From Bacillota bacterium (GTDB taxonomy: Bacteria; Bacillota; Clostridia; Christensenellales; CAG-138), in assembly GCA_016286445.1 (NCBI GenBank), contig JAEESS010000010.1, forward strand, positions 1 through 49,735: a DNA stretch of 49,735 bases, in the 5' to 3' direction. The notes beneath the pieces were generated by a model, which saw only the letters and a program-made list of their open reading frames with translations, was not told where the DNA came from and made no database searches. A program made the translations under genes and the position numbers. Each line of letters starts with the position of its first letter. Within the stretch, counting starts at the first letter, position 1. Shown one piece after another: positions 9,001-16,224 of this stretch.

Positions 9001-12000
9001 AGATGCAGTTGATGCGTTCAACAAGATCCGAGGGATATTTGACAATATCAATGACACAAAGAGCATATGGGCAAATCCGGAGATCAAAGAGGATCAGAAA
9101 ATTGCTTATTCGCTTTTACAATTTGCAAAATCCCTATTAGCTTTTACACCGGATCCGACGGGTGGGTTGTTTTCTTCAGGGTGGAAAACAGGTATCAATC
9201 TGTTAATCAATATGTACTCGACAAGCATCGGGGAAGGTCCGCTCAGCCAACTCAGCAATGACGAACTCGGCAATTGGCTCCTGCAGCCGGTCAAAGGCAG
9301 CCAGTGTACCAATGCGCATAAGGTGGATACCGCATTCACATTGAGAAACGGATTGCGCTTTTTGTTCGGCATGTTTGAGATCTATCATCGCCTTGGCAGC
9401 GGGCAGTTGAACGGAGAGGATATCCTCGGTTGGACTTCATCGTCTTCCGGAGGTTCCGGCGGCTCCGGATCAAGGTGCGGATTTGTTGTGGCGACAGCCA
9501 GAATGTACGGCAGAAGCGACAAATATGTTGAGACAAACAACGAAGCATACCGCATTTATCTCAACGACACATATCTCGGTAATATCAAAAGCGACGGCTT
9601 AACGGAGGTTTCCACTTTCGCCATCTGTTCCGACCTGTTCAGGGAGGGAAGCAACAAAATCAAGCGAGTATTCAGCACCAATCCGGGGAGCCATCAAGTG
9701 ATCACGGATACGGAAATCAATATCTTTGTTCCGGATGACTACAGGGTTGCATATGTCGGCGATTACGGTGAGTTCGAAGAGATCCGTCCGTTACCGGACT
9801 TTGCGGTGTATACCGAAAACATTTATGTCAATAGGGATGCGGAGGCCCCAAAGACGGTATTTGTCGGAGAGGAGCAGCAGATTCGAGCGAATGTTTATAA
9901 CCGCGGACCGCGAGGCGGATGGGTCGACGTCATCGTAAGCGATGGTTCGCAGGAGATCTATCGGGAAGAGAACCGCTACATAGCAGCATTCGGCTCTGCG
10001 GCGATCACATTCCACTGGACGCCGATGCGGGAGGATAACACGCTCACCGTTCTGCTGGTGAATAAAACAATCGGCATTGAAGAACGAAAGAACGATAACA
10101 ATCAGGCAATGGCTTCGATTTTTGCAAAGGAACGGGAGAAGCCGGAGATTACTTCGCTTACAGAAGGAGAGATCCAATTTGACAGCATGCATCCGACAGC
10201 ATATCTGATTGCCGATGCGAAAAACTGCGAGGCGGTTGTAGCGGCGGAGTTCTGCATCGACGGCGAAGTAATTGAAACGCAGATTTCGTATACCGGAGAT
10301 GGTTCCGCACGAAGATATATCACAACCGTAACAGCGGATGACTTGATTCTCGGGAACCATCAGTTAACGTTCCGGCTGCGGTATCAATCTGCCGGAGAAC
10401 TGTATGCGGAACGAACATCTTCCATTCGCTTCTTCCTTTACGATTGCGAAGTTTCCGGCCATGATTTGGAGTATCAATCCGGAGAGGTGTGCGTTTGCCA
10501 TTATTGCGGAAACACCTTTATTGATATCGGAACCGCGAGGGTGGAGCTGGAATATGAAAGTACGCAATACGACGGATCTGAAAAAGAGCCGGGGATCGCC
10601 GTTTTCAGAAACAATACAGAGCTGGCGGTGCATGACGATTTTGAAACGGAATACTGCAACAATGTTGATTGCGGAATTGCGGACGTCATCGTATCGGGGG
10701 TCGGAACATACGTCGGTTCGCTCACGCTGCATTTCGTGATTTATCCGGAACCGGTTCCGGAATGCGCAGAACACACGGTTGTGACCGATCCGGCGGTTTC
10801 ACCGACATGCTCCTCCGTCGGTTATACGGAGGGGAGCCACTGTGCCGTATGCGGAAAGGTCTTTGTCTCACAGCAAATGATTCCCATGATACCGCATACA
10901 CCGATCGTCAACGCAGAGATACCGCCCACATGTACACAATCCGGCAAGACGGAGAGTTCAGTATGTGCTGTTTGCGGGATGATTTTGGAGGATTCGGAGA
11001 CGATTCCTGCAACCGGTCATAGCTGGTCAGAATGGTGTGTGACGCAAGCTCCGACATGCACTGAGCCGGGGATAGAAACAAGGACCTGTATACATGACGA
11101 TGCGCATACGGAAACGCGCGAGATTGCAGCGAAAGGACATACACCCGATGCGGCAAAAACAGAGAATCAATCCGAACCGACATGTACACAAGACGGTTGT
11201 GATGATTTGGTTGTATGCTGTCTCGAATGCGGTATAGAGCTGCTGCGCAATTCCGTAAGCATTCCGGCGCTGGGGCATACTCCCGGCGAGCCTGCGCGTG
11301 AAAATGAAGTCGCGCCGACGTATACGGAGGAGGGACACTATGACGAAGTCGTATACTGCACGCGCTGCGGCTTGGAACTCGAAAGGCATACGCACGATAT
11401 CAGTCGTTTGCCGGTCGAAGCTGCGATCGAATGGAACAAGGATGACGTGAAGTTCAAGGGCAAAACCGCATATGTGATCGCAAACGGCAAGCCGCAGACG
11501 CCGCGGTTTACAGTGAAGAACAAGGCGGACGGCAGTGTGATCCCTGCAAAGAACTACGATTTCGAGTACAGGGAAAATACCAAAGCGGGCACCGGATATG
11601 TGTTCTTGACATTTAAGGAAGATTATACCGGTACCTGCCGCGGAACGTTCAAAATCTATTTACAACAGACCGCAACCACGACTGTCGCAAACATCAAGGA
11701 CGGCATCAAGCTGACCTGGAGCAAGGTCACAGGCGCGGACGGCTACGTCATTTATCGCAGAGCATGGAGCTCCACGACCAACGGCTGGACGGACTTTGTG
11801 CGTTGGAACAATACGACCGCACTGAACTGGACGGATACGAAGGTCTATGCCGGCACGCGCTACCAGTATGGCATCAAAGCGTATTTTAACCGCCGCTTAG
11901 ACCCGATCAGCAATACATGGATCGGCGGCAACGTCGGCGATAACTTCAACCTCGGCGAGGTCGGACCGCTGAAGACGACTGTGCGCATTACGACGCGTAC

Positions 12001-12274
12001 GCTGAACAGCGTAACGGCAGGTAAGAAGCAGATGACGGTAAAGTGGAGCGCAAGCTCGCAGTTTACAGGCTATCAGGTCCAGTATGCAACAAACAGCGCG
12101 TTCACGCAGAACATGAAAACAGTCAAGATCACAAACCCGAAGACCGCGTCGACCGTGATCAAGAACCTCCTAAGCGGCAAGACCTATTATGTTCGCGTCC
12201 GTTCGTATCATGTGTTCAACGGCATGACTTACTTCGGCGGCTGGTCGAACACAAAGAATTGTAAGGTGAAATAG
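6038..12274 (+). CDS. Very large secreted mosaic surface protein (BspA-type leucine-rich repeats, CARDB-like and Fn3 domains)
   Basis: 2078-residue secreted protein of unknown binding target. Residues 1-25 form a signal peptide. After it come BspA-type (LRR_5) leucine-rich repeats at about 110-175 and 290-390 (for example LTSIGEYAFYECTAL), a Big2-like Ig segment at about 410-455, a cohesin-like beta-sandwich at about 465-600, and a long unrecognised region at 600-1150. A Ser/Gly linker near 1140 is followed by a CARDB-like domain at about 1250-1360. Four to five short modules at about 1470-1790 carry CxxCG pairs (HCAVCGKV, SVCAVCGMI, VCCLECG, YCTRCG). Two fibronectin type III domains close the protein (about 1880-2077). 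No LPXTG motif, dockerin or S-layer domain was seen, so attachment is unclear. GGAAGGAG precedes the ATG. Codons are markedly more AT-rich than in the neighbours until about 11400, after which composition approaches that of the host. Adhesin or host-glycoprotein binding is an inference. Confidence 0.85.
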   Translation: MKNRLVSLLLACLMLLSLLPATVADGKDDVDSTAQDDVQNNNMTEGSDEVDVINDSVKIDQAQICGEDLHWSFDESTFTLMITGSGAMTDYTAGTAPWYGIREQIERVVFSDALTSIGEYAFYECTALGTIDLGTGLTSIGQYAFYNTGLTSVVLPDGVATLGSYAFGYCRSLTSFTFGTGFSNFWVQGEGDTYPLVSSSTLREVTFTGMTPPANPGASGFSSRDSLEMVYVPSEAYEAYVAAFRDYLPDNVVIRPIGLVGDFVIDDGVLIAYIGKDADVTVPNTVVVIKEKAFYRNSTIQSVHLPIGVISIGNESFYGCSALHTVNLPSGLQQIGDSAFRDCTSLKNITLPIGLLTVGGLALAECTSLEQIYLPAAEYQEGVLEGCTALQSITVSEATELNCQALFARNSTYRWSSSNPAAAAITSDGILTAIACGDAEITAQFADDTVILSFTVHVTESSQLNDRIIIIGKAEGVRGDTVELKASLNNLDIPAGGEFTLFYDAARFTVTTTQAGDALQGAYEIRSDAETGTIRLLFAGVNASANDRTMLTVRFRINENARFGTGTVSAANVIFYEANGEKQYGRSHNGALTVLYAATDEQLAISYDRVTLSRDYNQKQDIRVTNFTERPVHYYLQAENPYEDIFLNFVDSGSEVEPLVILPGETQTIQLSISLQNAMQEEYEISVGAYLAVGEEYVKNVTSAVKLYCHIPRYEIIFDWIETNTKTLATTYQLFNNADSFTDLTLRVSENLQDCVSFANGYENYQFFSGVSINVTLIPDLVYMKQNNIERLEGQLIATGADNELTWDIAFDLEGRTIVLEDAYRIALYEDGNPYYSIVESNSASNVTDFSDKNLDAIFEDDGSFKLCIDNEYTYGEGVADIRTEIHYYPYQTREIEKMVLETNPFTGEITAHLYGEIDKETDMKAISIFLNQMGDAYDIQNEIQRMIDLYETSTGGKVEMKVTVKDTTVKEVIGMGIDGFKYVIKLKDAVDAFNKIRGIFDNINDTKSIWANPEIKEDQKIAYSLLQFAKSLLAFTPDPTGGLFSSGWKTGINLLINMYSTSIGEGPLSQLSNDELGNWLLQPVKGSQCTNAHKVDTAFTLRNGLRFLFGMFEIYHRLGSGQLNGEDILGWTSSSSGGSGGSGSRCGFVVATARMYGRSDKYVETNNEAYRIYLNDTYLGNIKSDGLTEVSTFAICSDLFREGSNKIKRVFSTNPGSHQVITDTEINIFVPDDYRVAYVGDYGEFEEIRPLPDFAVYTENIYVNRDAEAPKTVFVGEEQQIRANVYNRGPRGGWVDVIVSDGSQEIYREENRYIAAFGSAAITFHWTPMREDNTLTVLLVNKTIGIEERKNDNNQAMASIFAKEREKPEITSLTEGEIQFDSMHPTAYLIADAKNCEAVVAAEFCIDGEVIETQISYTGDGSARRYITTVTADDLILGNHQLTFRLRYQSAGELYAERTSSIRFFLYDCEVSGHDLEYQSGEVCVCHYCGNTFIDIGTARVELEYESTQYDGSEKEPGIAVFRNNTELAVHDDFETEYCNNVDCGIADVIVSGVGTYVGSLTLHFVIYPEPVPECAEHTVVTDPAVSPTCSSVGYTEGSHCAVCGKVFVSQQMIPMIPHTPIVNAEIPPTCTQSGKTESSVCAVCGMILEDSETIPATGHSWSEWCVTQAPTCTEPGIETRTCIHDDAHTETREIAAKGHTPDAAKTENQSEPTCTQDGCDDLVVCCLECGIELLRNSVSIPALGHTPGEPARENEVAPTYTEEGHYDEVVYCTRCGLELERHTHDISRLPVEAAIEWNKDDVKFKGKTAYVIANGKPQTPRFTVKNKADGSVIPAKNYDFEYRENTKAGTGYVFLTFKEDYTGTCRGTFKIYLQQTATTTVANIKDGIKLTWSKVTGADGYVIYRRAWSSTTNGWTDFVRWNNTTALNWTDTKVYAGTRYQYGIKAYFNRRLDPISNTWIGGNVGDNFNLGEVGPLKTTVRITTRTLNSVTAGKKQMTVKWSASSQFTGYQVQYATNSAFTQNMKTVKITNPKTASTVIKNLLSGKTYYVRVRSYHVFNGMTYFGGWSNTKNCKVK

Positions 12275-12324
12275 ATGTTCTGAGGGACGACAACATCCCG
12301 CATTGACCTGCTTCAAATCGTATC

Positions 12325-12370
12325 GCGGCTTCCTGTCGGACTTGTTTCTGCCGGGAAGCCGCTTCTTTAC
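12325..12370 (+). terminator. Rho-independent terminator of the surface-protein gene
   Basis: GCGGCTTCC (12325-12333) pairs with GGAAGCCGC (12354-12362), with a possible inner CGG/CCG pairing, and TTCTTT follows. It lies about 50 bases after the stop codon and separates this gene from the P-type ATPase. Confidence 0.7.
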
Positions 12371-12420
12371 TCGCATGCAGACGGATGACATTTTTCGTGT
12401 CCGGGGGTGCGGAAACGGCG

Positions 12421-12449
12421 TTGTTTTTTTCGCGCCGGTGTATTATACT
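12421..12449 (+). promoter_or_regulatory. Promoter of the P-type ATPase operon
   Basis: TTGTTT (12421-12426), a 17-base spacer and TATACT (12444-12449) lie 28 bases upstream of the ATPase ATG. The AGGAAGG ribosome binding site is between them. Confidence 0.65.
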
Positions 12450-12477
12450 GTAGGCAAACCGAAACAGGAAGGAACGC

Positions 12478-14880
12478 ATGAAAAGACACGCGACCGCACA
12501 AAAACAGGATACCGCTGCGCTGCGGATCCCGATCGCCCCGCCCGAGGGGACGGTCCCGACGCCGCCGGAAGGGCTTTCGGACGCGGAAGCGGCAAAGCGC
12601 GCCGCCGCGGGGCAGGACAACCGGCAAACGGAGCAGCCCGGCAAGAGCGTCATGCGGATCGTTTCGGACAACCTGTTCACCCTGTTCAATCTGCTGAATT
12701 TTGCCCTGGCGGCATGTCTTGCGCTGGTCGGCTCGTGGCGCAACATGTTGTTTTTGGGCGTCGTCTTTTCCAATACGCTGATCGGCACGATCCAGGAGCT
12801 GCGCGCCCGCGCCATGCTGAACAAGCTGCGGCTTCTCAACAACAGGACCGTCCGCGTGATCCGCGGCGGCAGGGAGCGGAAATGCGCGCCGGAGGAGCTG
12901 GTGCTCGGCGATCTTGCGGTGCTTTCGATCGGCGATCAGATCCCCGCGGACGCAGTCATCACCGAGGGCGTGTGCGCTGCGGACGAATCGCTGCTGACCG
13001 GCGAGAGCGAGCCGGTCACGCGCAAGCCCGGCGAGCTTTTGATGTCCGGGAGCTTTCTCACCGAAGGACGGGTCACGGCACAGCTCATCGCGGTCGGCGA
13101 CGACGCCTACGCCGCGCGGCTGATGCGGGACGCAAAGCGCATCCGCTCGCCCAAGTCCGAGCTCATGACCGAGCTCAACAGGCTCGTTTCGCTCGTCAGC
13201 AAGCTGCTCGTTCCGATCGGGGTCATTCTGTTTCTCGAAGAATATTTCCTTTTGAAAGCGCCGATCGCCGACGCTGTTCCGAAGGCGGTCGCAGCCATGA
13301 TCGGCATGATCCCGGAGGGACTGATCCTTTTGACCTCCGTTGCGCTCATGGCGGGCGTGATCAAGCTCGGACGGCGGAAAACGCTTGTGCAGGAGCTGTT
13401 CGGCATTGAGACGCTTGCGCGCGTCGATCTCCTCTGCATGGACAAGACCGGTACGCTGACCACCGGCGAGATGACGTTCGGCGGCGTCGTTCCGCTCGAA
13501 GCGGACGAAGCAGAGCTCAGGGAAAAGGCGGGGCGGTTTGTTTCCGTGTTTGAGACGAGCTCCGGAACGCTCCGCGCGATCGCGGGGACGTTCTGCAGAA
13601 AGACGGACAAGCCGACGGCGCTCTTGCCGTTTTCCTCTACACGCAAAAAATCCGCGGCATCGTTTTCGGACGGCACAACGCTGATCCTCGGCGCGCCGTC
13701 GTTTGTAACGGACAAGCCCGTTTCGGAGGTCGAACGCGCGACCGGGGAAGGGTATCGCGTGTTGCTGCTTGCGGAGGCGGACGGAACGATCGAGGGGGAA
13801 ACGCTTCCGCCCGTCACGAGGCTTCTGGGACTGATCCTGCTTCGGGAAACGCTTCGCGAAAGCGCAAAGGAAGCGCTTGCCTGGTTTGAGCAAGAGGGCG
13901 TTTCGGTGCGGATCATGAGCGGTGACGATCCGCGTACCGTCGCGGCGGCGGCATGCGCGCTGGGACTTCCCGGGTGCGATCGGATCGTGGACTGCGCAGC
14001 GCTTTCGGATGAAGCGCTGTGCGCTGCCGCAAAGGACGGCGTGATCTTCGGAAGACTGACGCCGGACCGGAAGCGCATGCTTGTGGAAGCATTGAAGCGT
14101 GCGGGATATCACGTCGCCATGACGGGAGACGGCGTCAATGACATCCCGTCTTTGAAGGCGGCGGACTGCTCCGTTGCGATGGCGGGCGGCGCGGAGGCGA
14201 CCGAGCACGCGGCGCAGCTTGTGTTGCTGAACAATGATTTTCATTCCCTGCCCGCCGTGGTCGCGGAGGGACGCAGGGTCATCGGCAACATCACGCGGAC
14301 CGCGTCGCTGTTTCTGCAGAAGACGCTTTATTCCTTTGCGCTGAGCCTGCTCAACATCCTCATCGCGCTGTTTCTGCCGCTGCATTATCCGTTCCAGCCG
14401 ATCCATCTGACGCTGATCAGCATGGTGTCCGTCGGCGCGCCGTCGTTCTTCCTTGCGCTGGAGCCGAGCAGCGAGCGCGCTGCGGGACAATTTTTGCGGC
14501 GCGTTCTTCTGAAAGCGGCGCCGGGCGCGGCGGGCGTGGTGTGCTGCGCGCTGTCCGCTATGCTTGCAAACTATTTCGGCACGCCGGACGGGATCGCATC
14601 CACGATGGCGGTGCTGTCGGCGGGCGTCATCGGGCTCGGCAATCTGATTCTGACCTGCCGTCCGTTCTCAAAGCTGCGCATTGCCGTATGCGCGGCGATG
14701 TGCGCCGCCTTTGCCGCGGCAGTCGCGTTCCTGCCCGACATGTTTGCGCTTTCCGTGTATGAAATGACGGCGAGGCACTGGATCATGCTGTCCGCAATCA
14801 CGGCTGCGGGCGTTGCCGTGCTGATCCTCGGCACGCTGCTTGTAAAGCCGATGCTGAAAAAACTGGACCTGAAACGATAA
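12478..14880 (+). CDS. P-type (E1-E2) cation-transporting ATPase, CtpE-like
   Basis: 800-residue P-type ATPase of the plasma membrane. The actuator loop has TGES at 174-177, the phosphorylation motif DKTGTLT starts at Asp322, the membrane helix 4 motif is PEGL, and the hinge is GDGVND (550-555). I count about ten hydrophobic segments: two before the actuator domain, two before the phosphorylation domain and six after it. No N-terminal CxxC metal-binding domain exists, and PEGL replaces the CPC of heavy-metal pumps, which argues against copper or zinc export. The overall pattern recalls the CtpE-type ATPases linked to calcium uptake, but the ion cannot be read from the sequence with certainty. 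The N-terminal ~50 residues are Pro/Ala-rich. A TfoX-N gene starts 11 bases downstream, probably in one transcript. Confidence 0.9.
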   Translation: MKRHATAQKQDTAALRIPIAPPEGTVPTPPEGLSDAEAAKRAAAGQDNRQTEQPGKSVMRIVSDNLFTLFNLLNFALAACLALVGSWRNMLFLGVVFSNTLIGTIQELRARAMLNKLRLLNNRTVRVIRGGRERKCAPEELVLGDLAVLSIGDQIPADAVITEGVCAADESLLTGESEPVTRKPGELLMSGSFLTEGRVTAQLIAVGDDAYAARLMRDAKRIRSPKSELMTELNRLVSLVSKLLVPIGVILFLEEYFLLKAPIADAVPKAVAAMIGMIPEGLILLTSVALMAGVIKLGRRKTLVQELFGIETLARVDLLCMDKTGTLTTGEMTFGGVVPLEADEAELREKAGRFVSVFETSSGTLRAIAGTFCRKTDKPTALLPFSSTRKKSAASFSDGTTLILGAPSFVTDKPVSEVERATGEGYRVLLLAEADGTIEGETLPPVTRLLGLILLRETLRESAKEALAWFEQEGVSVRIMSGDDPRTVAAAACALGLPGCDRIVDCAALSDEALCAAAKDGVIFGRLTPDRKRMLVEALKRAGYHVAMTGDGVNDIPSLKAADCSVAMAGGAEATEHAAQLVLLNNDFHSLPAVVAEGRRVIGNITRTASLFLQKTLYSFALSLLNILIALFLPLHYPFQPIHLTLISMVSVGAPSFFLALEPSSERAAGQFLRRVLLKAAPGAAGVVCCALSAMLANYFGTPDGIASTMAVLSAGVIGLGNLILTCRPFSKLRIAVCAAMCAAFAAAVAFLPDMFALSVYEMTARHWIMLSAITAAGVAVLILGTLLVKPMLKKLDLKR

Positions 14881-14891
14881 GGAGGTCAAAC

Positions 14892-15212
14892 ATGGCGTCT
14901 TCAAAAGACTTTTTACAGTTTGTGCTCGAACAGCTTTCTCCGCTTGGGGACGTGTCGGTCCGTCCGATGATGGGAGAATACGTTCTGTATCACCGCGAAC
15001 GGGTCGTGGGCGGGATCTATGACGATCGGCTGCTCTTGAAGCCGACGCCGTCCGCGCGGCTTTTGATGCCTGACGCGGAGAGGGACATTCCGTACGATGG
15101 CGCGAAGGAGATGCTGGTCGCAGACGTCGACGACGCGGCGCTGACCTGCCGTGTGATCGAGGCGATCGCCGCGGATCTGCCCGAACCGAAACGAAGGAAG
15201 GGACGCGTATGA
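14892..15212 (+). CDS. TfoX N-terminal domain protein
   Basis: 106-residue stand-alone TfoX/Sxy N-terminal domain protein. The VRPMMGEYVLYHRERVVGGI and DRLLLKPTPSARLL stretches are typical. In gamma-proteobacteria the domain is part of the competence regulator Sxy. In Clostridia it is usually a short single-domain protein without a proven role, so no competence function should be assumed. AAGGAGG lies seven bases before the ATG. The stop overlaps the next start in an ATGA, so it is translationally coupled to the Nudix gene. Confidence 0.85.
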   Translation: MASSKDFLQFVLEQLSPLGDVSVRPMMGEYVLYHRERVVGGIYDDRLLLKPTPSARLLMPDAERDIPYDGAKEMLVADVDDAALTCRVIEAIAADLPEPKRRKGRV

Positions 15213-15769
15213 CGGAAACGAAAGAGTTGCTTTGGGAATACACGGATACGGAGTGGCAGTTTGTCGGTACGGATCACGACCGGATGATCGTGCGGGCGAT
15301 CGTATTTGACGACGCGGGGTATTTCTACTTTGTGCGCGCGGTGCGGAACGACGAATTCGGACCCGCGACGCTGATCGAAACGTCCGGCGGCGGGGTCGAG
15401 CCCGGCGAGGATCTTGTTTGCGCCATTCACCGCGAGCTTCGAGAGGAGCTCGGCGCGGAGGTGGACGTACTTGCGAAGATCGGCGTCGTCAGCGATTACT
15501 ATAACCTGATCCGCCGTCACAACATCAACAACTATTATCTCTGCAGGATCCGATCCTTCGGGGAGAAGCATCTGACGCCGGACGAGATCGAGTGCTTCCA
15601 TCTGTCCACGCTGCGGCTTTCGTTTGAGGACGCCGCCGCGGAATATGAACGCTGTGCCGATTCCCGGCTCGGGAGGCTTGTCAGACAGCGCGAACTGCCG
15701 GTGCTGATGCGCGCAAAGACGCTTTTGGCGGAACGCGGGATCCTAACATCGGAAACGCAGCGGGACTGA
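15209..15769 (+). CDS. Nudix hydrolase
   Basis: 186-residue Nudix-family hydrolase, which would cleave a nucleoside diphosphate linked to another moiety. The full Nudix box G-x5-E-x7-REL-x-EE-L-G-A is present at residues 61-83 (around GGGVEPGEDL and HRELREELG). The fold region before it begins at about residue 25 (RMIVRAIVFDDAGYFYFV). No additional domain identifies the substrate. It is coupled to the TfoX-N gene by a four-base overlap. The promoter of the cobalamin operon begins about 54 bases after its stop, and no clear terminator lies between. Confidence 0.88.
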   Translation: MTETKELLWEYTDTEWQFVGTDHDRMIVRAIVFDDAGYFYFVRAVRNDEFGPATLIETSGGGVEPGEDLVCAIHRELREELGAEVDVLAKIGVVSDYYNLIRRHNINNYYLCRIRSFGEKHLTPDEIECFHLSTLRLSFEDAAAEYERCADSRLGRLVRQRELPVLMRAKTLLAERGILTSETQRD

Positions 15770-15822
15770 CGCCCGGAGGGAAATCATGCGCCGTCTGCCG
15801 CGGTATATTTCATGTCGGAATC

Positions 15823-15851
15823 TTGACAGCGTGTGAGAGCGGGGATATAAT
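15823..15851 (+). promoter_or_regulatory. Consensus promoter of the cobalamin operon
   Basis: TTGACA (15823-15828), 17 bases, then TATAAT (15846-15851): a perfect sigma-A consensus promoter. Transcription should start near 15858, just before the first base pair of the riboswitch aptamer. Such strength suits a promoter whose output is set downstream by the riboswitch. Confidence 0.92.
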
Positions 15852-15866
15852 ATCGATAATTGAATA

Positions 15867-16040
15867 AAGCAGTCGGTGCCTTTGCTCCGAAAGGAACGAA
15901 GGGTAAAAGGGAAACAGGTGAAACGCCTGTGCGAACTCGTCACCGTATGCGGTTCGACACTGTCATGCACAAGCAGCCACTGAGCGATCGGGAAGGCGAC
16001 AGCGTCCTATGCCGCAAGCCGGGAAACCTGCCGAATGCTT
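15867..16040 (+). promoter_or_regulatory. Cobalamin (B12) riboswitch aptamer
   Basis: The 174-base segment has the hallmarks of the cobalamin aptamer. The P1 helix is AAGCA..CGG (15867-15876) against CCG..TGCTT (16031-16040). The conserved core AAAAGGGAA followed by AGGTGAAACGCCT is at about 15905-15928, ATGCCGCAAGCC is near 16009-16020, and the B12 box GCCGGGAAACCTGCC is at 16018-16032. It sits directly after a consensus promoter and before an operon of cobalamin genes. By family knowledge it binds adenosyl- or other cobalamins and represses expression when occupied. Confidence 0.95.
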
Positions 16041-16142
16041 GGTACGGAAAAAATCACGAGGGACTGATTGTGTACCATGCTCCGCGTTTCGGGGCAACTT
16101 TCGTACGCAGTCTCTTTACCGGTTCGGTAAGGGACTTTTTTC
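16041..16142 (+). terminator. Riboswitch expression platform with antiterminator element and intrinsic terminator
   Basis: The terminator stem is AGTCTCTTTACC (16109-16120) against GGTAAGGGACT (16126-16136), followed by T6. The sequence AGGGACT of its 3' arm also occurs at 16059-16065, where it can pair with the same 5' arm (16109-16116) as an antiterminator. That copy sits in the loop of a hairpin formed by GGTAC/GTACC (16041-16045/16072-16076) and AATCA/TGATT (16052-16056/16065-16069), in the position of the P13/L13 stem-loop of B12 riboswitches. Ligand binding would hold this loop and free the terminator, which makes it an OFF switch. Confidence 0.88.
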
Positions 16143-16224
16143 GTGCCGCAGAATGTGCTGATGAAAGGTTCACATACATCAGGCGGACGGAAGCGTCCGA
16201 AAGAATCATAAGGAGGGAACAGAC

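Noticed and set aside
12303-13409. Alternative plus-strand frame of 368 codons overlapping the P-type ATPase start
   Set aside because: Arg-rich frame that runs through the terminator and promoter and overlaps the conserved ATPase domain.
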